Assembly (NCBI GenBank): GCA_964600615.1
Contig: CAZRJK010000009.1
Span: forward strand, 1-57,549
Reading direction: 5' to 3'
Origin: RUG11198 sp964600615
GTDB lineage: Bacteria; Bacillota_I; Bacilli_A; RF39; UBA660
DNA length: 57,549 bases
Both the position numbers and the translations under genes were made by a program. Positions within the stretch are counted from its first letter, which is position 1. Every line of letters starts with the position of its first letter. The notes under the pieces were generated by a model that saw nothing but the letters and a program-made list of their open reading frames with translations, made no database searches and had not been told where the DNA came from. Of this stretch, positions 51,813-57,549 are shown one piece after another.

Positions 51813-52505
51813 ATGTTAAAAAAAGTCACTAAAGTAAATTTTATTTATAACGGAGAACATAAAATAGAAGATACATATCTAAAAGAAATAAAACTAAACT
51901 GGAATAAAAATAATAAAAATTATTATGATGGTGATATTTATTGCGTAGATGAAATAATAGATAATAATATTCCCCAAGTAATAATTTCTAAAACTAAGTT
52001 TTCCTCTTTGTTATATGCTAAACAAACAAAAAAAATAGTTATAAGATCACTATTTTCTGGTAGTTATATCAAAACAAAAGATAATTATATTTGCATAATA
52101 ATAAATAATAGAGGAGTATTAAACCTAATAGGAGGAATGGCATCCAACGAAGACTTTACAAATAATACATTTGATTATAAAAAATGCTTATATAGAGAAA
52201 TAAAAGAAGAATTAGGCATTAATTTAGACGATAATCCTAATTTTATAAATACTTTAAAATATTTAAAAGTGCCAAGTCCAGAAGAGTTAAAACTACATTA
52301 TTATTCATTAGGTACCATATTTGAAATAAATACTATTCTAACTAAAGAAGAATTAGAATTATTATTTAAAAATAATATCCATGATAAAGAAATAAAAAGT
52401 CTAGAATTCTTTAATAAAGAAAACTATAAAGATTTATATAATTATAAAAGAAAAGCCAAATATATAGAAGAATTATTTAATCTAATATTTAAGAAAGGAG
52501 AATAA
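51813..52505 (+). CDS. Nudix hydrolase-like protein
   Basis: The 230-residue protein has a Nudix-box C-terminal half REIKEELGI near residue 128. The first half (GG near residue 107) is separated by an insert before REIKEELGI, so the box is longer than the usual GX5EX7REUXEEXGU. An N-terminal extension of about 85 residues has no known match. Activity on nucleoside diphosphate derivatives is possible but unproven. It starts 2 bases after tag and ends 1 base before the next ATG. Confidence 0.7.
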   Translation: MLKKVTKVNFIYNGEHKIEDTYLKEIKLNWNKNNKNYYDGDIYCVDEIIDNNIPQVIISKTKFSSLLYAKQTKKIVIRSLFSGSYIKTKDNYICIIINNRGVLNLIGGMASNEDFTNNTFDYKKCLYREIKEELGINLDDNPNFINTLKYLKVPSPEELKLHYYSLGTIFEINTILTKEELELLFKNNIHDKEIKSLEFFNKENYKDLYNYKRKAKYIEELFNLIFKKGE

Positions 52506-52506
52506 T

Positions 52507-53133
52507 ATGATAGATAATATATCTCTAATAGCGCAAAGTGCTATCAAAATTAAAACTAATAAAACAATATATTTTGACCCCTTTAAAATAGAGAATAATA
52601 CTAATGATGCAGACTACATATTTATTACTCATCCCCATTATGATCATTTCTCTAAAGAAGATATCTTAAAAATAAAAAATGATAATACTAAAATAGTAGC
52701 ACCAATAGAATTAGGAAATGAAATAAAAGAATTAGGATTTACTGATATTCTTCTAGTTACACCAAATAAAGAATATATAATAGATAATATAACATTTAAT
52801 ACTATACCAGCTTATAATATAAATAAAAACTTTCATAGAAAAGAATCTAACTGGGTAGGGTATATTATTAATATTGATAATACTAAAATATATATAGCAG
52901 GAGATACCGACAATACTGAAGAAGTAAGAAAAGTAGTATGTGACATAGCCTGTATACCTATAGGTGGCATCTATACTATGGATTATAAAGAAGCTATTGA
53001 ATTAATAAAAGTAATTAAACCAAAAATAGCCATACCAATTCATTATCAAACCATAGTAGGAACCGTAGAAGATGCTTATAATTTTAAAAAAGAATTAGCT
53101 AGTATTACAGATGTAAGAATATTAATGAAATAA
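52507..53133 (+). CDS. Metallo-beta-lactamase-fold hydrolase (UlaG-like)
   Basis: The 208-residue protein has the metal-binding THPHYDHFS (HxHxDH) near residue 38, AGDTDN for the bridging Asp, and the last His in IPIHYQT. The small size and early HxHxDH match UlaG/YtkL-type hydrolases. The substrate is unknown. AAAGGAGAAT precedes the ATG. Confidence 0.85.
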   Translation: MIDNISLIAQSAIKIKTNKTIYFDPFKIENNTNDADYIFITHPHYDHFSKEDILKIKNDNTKIVAPIELGNEIKELGFTDILLVTPNKEYIIDNITFNTIPAYNINKNFHRKESNWVGYIINIDNTKIYIAGDTDNTEEVRKVVCDIACIPIGGIYTMDYKEAIELIKVIKPKIAIPIHYQTIVGTVEDAYNFKKELASITDVRILMK

Positions 53134-53160
53134 AAGAAGTAATAACATTACTTCTTTTTT
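53132..53160. terminator. Bidirectional terminator
   Basis: A 12-bp stem AAAAGAAGTAAT / ATTACTTCTTTT has loop AAC between two converging genes. Confidence 0.8.
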
Positions 53161-54839
53161 TAATATTTAAATCTTTCTATCGCACTAATTAATTTAGGAT
53201 GATAAATAACAAAATGAATAGAAGGCTCATTCTCTTTTGAAATAATAACTCTTTTATTCTTTAATATATGAATATTAATATTCTTAAAAACACTATTATT
53301 AATAATCTTATAATTATAATTATTATTCTTTTTACTAAATTCTTTCATTAATTCTATATGTTCTAAATAATCATCAAAATTATATAATATCTTCTTATCA
53401 TAAAAAACACCAGATAAAGATAAAGAAACATTATCAAACTCACCCCTAGAAATAATACTAATCTCATCTACTATCTTATTATTCATAAGATTTCTTTTGA
53501 TCATCTTTCTTTCTTTTTCTACATAATTAATAATCATTTTTTTATCTTTATCACTAACATTATTTCTATCTAATATTTTATTTAATAATTTATTATTAAT
53601 CGTATAAATAGGCAAATTGTAATAAATATTTCTTATATCACCAGATATTTTTTTATTTAATAACTCATAAAATAATTCCTTCTTATCAGCAGTATAAATG
53701 TCCATAAGAACATTAGCCTTTTTTAATAATACCATAGCATTATCCCTATAGTAATTAACTTCTTCTTTTTTATTTGTAACATAATATTTAGATTGCTTTA
53801 TATTATTAGACATAGCAGAACCAGATAAAGAAGCTGTCCCACCTACACATTCTATCTGCGAATAAAGAAGATTAGAATTATCACTAAAATAATAAGGATT
53901 AATTTGACCGGTCATATACAAAGGAATCCAACCCTCTAAACCTAACATTAATTCTTTCCAAGGCCTATCCAAATCATGAATCATATTTAAATGAAGACCT
54001 TTCTTTAACATTAAAGCAAGACCAATCATAAATTTCTTAGTAAATTCTTTATCTTTACTAGCTTCCATAATAGACATATTTGAATAAAAGAATACATCTT
54101 CCATAGATTTAGATAAAACAATAGATTTTAAAACATCTATCTGTGATTTCTTAAAGCCATCCAATCCATAATATGTCTTTGATTTAGGTATCTGAACAGG
54201 TAATGTAGGTACTTTTAATTTATCAAACTTAATAGATTTAATATATTCATTTAATTCAAATTTATCTAGTTTTACCAAAAAAGATTGAATACCATTATCA
54301 TTACTAATAGATTTATTATTAAACCAATTTTCTAAACAATAAAAATAATCTTCAGAAGAATTAATTTCACAATTTAATAAAGAATTAATTAATTCTATAG
54401 ATCTACTATCATTATAATTATCAACAATATACTTTATAATAGCATTCACAAAATCATCTATATGCTGGGGAATTCTCAAACCATTTCTTATTTTAGACAA
54501 ATAAGAAGAATCAAAACCCATGTATTTTGATAAATCAGAAACATTAATATTAAGAGTATTTATAATAATATTTAAATTACTTATAAATATATTAAAATCA
54601 ATACTACTTTTCCCAAGAGTAGCTTCTAAATCTTCTTTTATAATATTAATATCTTTATTAGAAAGAATACTTAATCCTAATACTAATTGATTAAATTGCT
54701 TACTATTAAGTTTAGGAATTCTTTCCCCATTACGATATCTACTAATAACAGAAGTAGAAATACCAGAAGAATCTGACAATTCCTTAGCAGTACAACCAAT
54801 CTCATCAATATAAATATTTAATTTATCACCAAAACTCAT
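53160..54839 (-). CDS. Large regulator with two HTH (XRE-type) domains
   Basis: The 559-residue protein has an N-terminal helix-turn-helix (TAKELSDSSGISTSVISRYR, residues about 17-36) and a second HTH near residues 98-116 (VSDLSKYMGFDSSYLSKIRN). The rest (about 200-559) is a helical and beta region with no recognised fold. Two N-terminal XRE units plus a large sensory body suggest a ligand-responsive regulator, perhaps controlling the divergent surface-protein genes. AGAGGTG precedes the ATG. Confidence 0.75.
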   Translation of the reverse strand: MSFGDKLNIYIDEIGCTAKELSDSSGISTSVISRYRNGERIPKLNSKQFNQLVLGLSILSNKDINIIKEDLEATLGKSSIDFNIFISNLNIIINTLNINVSDLSKYMGFDSSYLSKIRNGLRIPQHIDDFVNAIIKYIVDNYNDSRSIELINSLLNCEINSSEDYFYCLENWFNNKSISNDNGIQSFLVKLDKFELNEYIKSIKFDKLKVPTLPVQIPKSKTYYGLDGFKKSQIDVLKSIVLSKSMEDVFFYSNMSIMEASKDKEFTKKFMIGLALMLKKGLHLNMIHDLDRPWKELMLGLEGWIPLYMTGQINPYYFSDNSNLLYSQIECVGGTASLSGSAMSNNIKQSKYYVTNKKEEVNYYRDNAMVLLKKANVLMDIYTADKKELFYELLNKKISGDIRNIYYNLPIYTINNKLLNKILDRNNVSDKDKKMIINYVEKERKMIKRNLMNNKIVDEISIISRGEFDNVSLSLSGVFYDKKILYNFDDYLEHIELMKEFSKKNNNYNYKIINNSVFKNINIHILKNKRVIISKENEPSIHFVIYHPKLISAIERFKY

Positions 54840-54883
54840 ATTACACCTCTAAAATAATTATAAAACATATTATACAATAAAAA

Positions 54884-54910
54884 TGTCATATTGTCACAAA
54901 GTCAATGACA
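54884..54910. promoter_or_regulatory. TGTCA/TGACA half-sites in divergent intergenic region
   Basis: TGTCA occurs at 54884 and 54892 and the inverted TGACA at 54906, in the 142-base gap between the double-HTH gene and the surface gene. They are candidate operator half-sites; no footprint evidence. Confidence 0.35.
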
Positions 54911-54981
54911 AAAAAGCAAATTACTAAACTATATATAATATATATGATAAAATGATATTATCAAAATAGGAGGAGAATGTA

Positions 54982-56733
54982 ATGAAAAAACTTAAAAAAG
55001 TAATAAAGAAATTACCAATGAAAATAATTGCAATAATATTAGTATTAGCAATTATATTAAACTACATAACACCATTAACTAAAGTATTTGCCGATACTTA
55101 TACCTACACATTAACATTTACTATGAATGCAAACAATCAAAATCAACATACAATGGTAGAAGAAAATGGCAATTTAAAAATTGATGGTCAATATGTAGAA
55201 TTAAGAGATGGAGATAACCAAAGAGTAGGTACAGCAACTTGTGTAGATGAACCAACATTAACATGTACAATTACCGTAGAAAATGGACCAGGCGCTACTC
55301 TAAATTACAATAGTAATAACAGTTATTCATTATTTATGCAAGGACAAGACGTAGGCCATGAATTTGTATTTATGAGTAACAAAGCTATTGCTGTACAAGA
55401 CTATGTAGAACCACAACAAGGTGGAGGAGATAACCCAGGAGATAATCCAAGTGGTGGTGGAAATGAAAGCACCACAACAGATGCTGTTGTTCTATGGACA
55501 TGTGGTAATAGTGTATGTTACCATGAATTTGAAAATATTCCACCATTTGCTAATGGTAATAGCACATTCTATCAAGACACAACAATAGAAGCAGATAACA
55601 AACCAGGAACGAAATTTAATATCGAAGCTGAATATAAAGAATGGTATTTAAAAAGTGATTTTGATGCTTGGGTATCTGATTATGAAATAGCTACTGGAAA
55701 TCCAGTAAATTGGGATACCTTAGAACCCGAAATAATTATGGGAGAACCAAATCAAAATGTAGGACAATTTGAAGAAGGAGCAGTTTCAAGTAACGCCTGC
55801 GAGAGACCAGCCGGAAATGCACATTGGACAGTAAAGAAAGCATTTGAAAATTGTGTTAACCACTATGCTGCAACTCAAGGACAGATATGGACTCGTGAAT
55901 TACAACCAGTAGGTGAGCCAACAGAAAATAACGCTTATGTATCATATGGAGATAGAAACTTTAAAGTAGTAATATATAATAGTGATTATAAAGGAATATC
56001 TACTACAGCTGATTTTGATGGATTAAACTATTATCCAGCAAGCTGGGCAGATCAATTTACAAGAACAGATCAATATGATGTATCAGCAACTGATGAAAAT
56101 CATCCAACTTATTTAGAATCAATATTACTTGAAGATACAATAAATATTGATGTATTACCATGGAATAATTATCAAATAGATACTATTGAAGCTTTAGATG
56201 TTCCTGATGATGCAGTAACTATTACTAAAGAAAACAATCGTAAATTCCAAATAAAATTCTCATCTAACTTCTATGATCATGTTGTATTTAAAATAACAGA
56301 TACTAATAACGAAGAATCCTATGTTCAAATTAAAAGATACACAATAGATGCTTGGATTAGAGATGGTAATACATTATCTGCTGACTTTTATTTTGATAGG
56401 GAAAGATCATATGAAGAATTTGAAATAACTGCTAAAATAATCTATAATGATGGAACTTTTGAAAACGTTACCTTAGAAGCAGTTGAAGGATTTAGAGATG
56501 AATTAGGAAATCCAGTTGAGGGATTTGAATTTAAAGAATACGAAGCTGGTGGAAAAGGATTAAAACGTTCTATATTTGAACACTATATTGCAGAAGGTGC
56601 AGATAGAACCGTTAAAGATGTATATTTAAATGCAGAATATAAAGGAAGTAATGCCTCTGTTTATGCCGGAGCATATGCTGGTTCAGGAGAAGGAACTCCT
56701 GCAAACCTATTCCATCCAGAAGGAGGCGAATAA
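54982..56733 (+). CDS. Exported surface protein with Gly/Asn/Asp linker
   Basis: The 583-residue protein has a basic N-terminus and a hydrophobic signal or anchor helix (about 15-35), then an acidic, aromatic-rich extracellular body. A low-complexity GGGDNPGDNPSGGG linker at about 148-165 separates a small N-terminal domain from the main beta-rich part, which has cysteines in pairs (TCGNSVC, NACERP, ENCVN). It ends without an LPxTG motif. No family is recognised. AGGAGG precedes the ATG. It is followed 1 base later by another exported protein gene. Confidence 0.7.
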   Translation: MKKLKKVIKKLPMKIIAIILVLAIILNYITPLTKVFADTYTYTLTFTMNANNQNQHTMVEENGNLKIDGQYVELRDGDNQRVGTATCVDEPTLTCTITVENGPGATLNYNSNNSYSLFMQGQDVGHEFVFMSNKAIAVQDYVEPQQGGGDNPGDNPSGGGNESTTTDAVVLWTCGNSVCYHEFENIPPFANGNSTFYQDTTIEADNKPGTKFNIEAEYKEWYLKSDFDAWVSDYEIATGNPVNWDTLEPEIIMGEPNQNVGQFEEGAVSSNACERPAGNAHWTVKKAFENCVNHYAATQGQIWTRELQPVGEPTENNAYVSYGDRNFKVVIYNSDYKGISTTADFDGLNYYPASWADQFTRTDQYDVSATDENHPTYLESILLEDTINIDVLPWNNYQIDTIEALDVPDDAVTITKENNRKFQIKFSSNFYDHVVFKITDTNNEESYVQIKRYTIDAWIRDGNTLSADFYFDRERSYEEFEITAKIIYNDGTFENVTLEAVEGFRDELGNPVEGFEFKEYEAGGKGLKRSIFEHYIAEGADRTVKDVYLNAEYKGSNASVYAGAYAGSGEGTPANLFHPEGGE

Positions 56734-56734
56734 T

Positions 56735-57549
56735 ATGAATAAGAAATATTTATTACTTTTCTTACTATTATTGCTTCCATTAAGTGTATTTGCTGAAGAA
56801 GGAGAAAATGTAAAAACATTAGAAGCAACTAAAAACAATAATACCATTACTTTTAACGGTACTACCCAAGATGATGTAGTAGCAGTAATGTGTAAATTAT
56901 ATAATGATGAAGACGAAGAAATTGAAATGTTATCTGTAGAAGTTCAAAATAATAAAACTTTTACAGGATCATTTGTAACAACCGAAACTGGAGATTTTAC
57001 AGTAGCATGTGCTAACTATGAAGGAGGAAACTTTGTAACAGCAGACATAACTGTTGAAACCTTAGCAACTCTAACTGTAACTTTCAACACTAATGGTGGA
57101 AGCACCATTAATCCAGTTCAAGTAACTTATAATGACACCGTAGATGAGCCAGAAGACCCAACTAAAAATGATAAAGTATTTGGTGGTTGGTATGAAGATG
57201 ATACTTTAACAACACCATTTGATTTTAATACTCATATCATCAAAAATACTACATTATATGCGAAGTGGAACGACCCAGGAGAAGAACCAGGAGATGAAAA
57301 CATTCAAGTACAAGTAATCTTCTTTGGTGAAGGAGGAACTTATCAAGTAGATTTTGCTGCCGATGATAGCATTAATCCAGAACCATTAGGAGAACCTGTA
57401 AATTCATCACATAGATATTTTGCTGGAGTAGGACAAGAAGTAACTTTAACGGCAATACCAAGTGAAGGATATAACTTCGTAGGATGGTTTGAAACATCTG
57501 AACAAGAAACTGAAACCCCTGGAATAATGGAATGGGTACCAGGAAATAT
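56735..57549 (+). CDS. Exported protein with Listeria-Bacteroides (Flg_new) repeat, 3' partial
   Basis: The open frame runs to the right edge. It has a signal peptide (KYLLLFLLLLLPLSVFA, about 20 residues), a beta domain with VAVMCKLYN and TADITVETL, and then the InlB-type repeat VTFNTNGGSTINPV ... FGGWYEDDTLTTPFDF ... TLYAKWND. A second similar repeat begins near EVTLTAIPSEGYNFVGWFE. Such repeats occur in cell-surface adhesins. AGGAGGCGAAT precedes the ATG. The end is outside the window, so the total length and anchor are unknown. Confidence 0.75.
   Translation, partial: MNKKYLLLFLLLLLPLSVFAEEGENVKTLEATKNNNTITFNGTTQDDVVAVMCKLYNDEDEEIEMLSVEVQNNKTFTGSFVTTETGDFTVACANYEGGNFVTADITVETLATLTVTFNTNGGSTINPVQVTYNDTVDEPEDPTKNDKVFGGWYEDDTLTTPFDFNTHIIKNTTLYAKWNDPGEEPGDENIQVQVIFFGEGGTYQVDFAADDSINPEPLGEPVNSSHRYFAGVGQEVTLTAIPSEGYNFVGWFETSEQETETPGIMEWVPGN

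Noticed and set aside
1..57549. CRISPR array or prophage
   Set aside because: No regularly spaced identical repeats and no phage structural, integrase or terminase genes were seen.
1..57549. Mycoplasma-type code with TGA as Trp
   Set aside because: TGA ends several genes (for example 10252), Trp is coded by TGG throughout, and prfB is present.

Overview
The window looks like a chromosome segment of an uncultured, strongly AT-rich Bacillota (Bacilli/Erysipelotrichia/RF39-like) bacterium. Supporting evidence: SepF, DivIVA, FtsEX, a ComN-type regulator beside a fused SecDF, class B and S11 penicillin-binding proteins (so it has a cell wall), a T-box leader, TTGACA/TATAAT promoters with many TGnTATAAT extended -10 boxes, and AGGAGG ribosome sites. 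TGA is a normal stop here and prfB carries the classical RF2 autoregulatory frameshift, so the code is standard and the organism is not a Mycoplasma-type mollicute.

Layout. 1-4.25 kb: a tight run of small accessory genes (YdcF-like membrane protein cut by the left edge, histidine phosphatase, TfoX_N protein, DUF3795-like protein, S66 LD-carboxypeptidase). 4.25-6.66 kb and 11.6-14.03 kb: two copies of one module, each with a terminator hairpin, an Rpn-type PD-(D/E)XK nuclease gene, a strong conserved promoter, a gene for a SipW-type-signal surface protein with a GC-rich hypervariable C-terminus, a 9-bp hairpin and a conserved tail. I read the variable ends as variable regions of a diversity-generating retroelement (DGR) acting in trans: no reverse transcriptase or template repeat is visible. 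6.7-11.6 kb: small accessory genes (GNAT/YoaP, DUF3781, FeoA-like, I42-like, DUF4298, methyltransferase, DUF6512) and NagZ. 14-22 kb: YggS, an NlpC/P60 hydrolase, prfB, two YitT paralogues, FtsE/FtsX, a DUF1016 nuclease. 22-31 kb: core genes (PBP2, bL33, EF-P, YceD, bL32, SepF, DivIVA, T-box-controlled type 2 IleRS, phosphoesterase). 31-43 kb: CYTH protein, enolase, an AMP-forming ligase, a hybrid histidine kinase, an unknown repeat protein, a polytopic membrane protein, tRNA-Glu, ComN, SecDF. 43-47 kb: a full-length Rel followed by a protein made of two fused small alarmone synthetase domains. 46.7-54.8 kb: DacA, YbjQ, two unknown proteins, Hsp20 behind a CIRCE-like operator, Tag glycosylase, Nudix, a metallo-beta-lactamase-fold hydrolase and a double-HTH regulator. 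55-57.5 kb: two exported surface proteins, the second cut by the right edge.

How it fits together. Much of the segment serves the envelope: wall synthesis and remodelling (PBP2, DacA, NlpC/P60, NagZ, S66 peptidase, FtsEX), secretion (SecDF) and surface display (two DGR-type proteins, two large exported proteins at the right end). The least expected items are the duplicated nuclease plus hypervariable-surface-protein module and the tandem alarmone synthetase. All assignments are by reading motifs; no database search was run.
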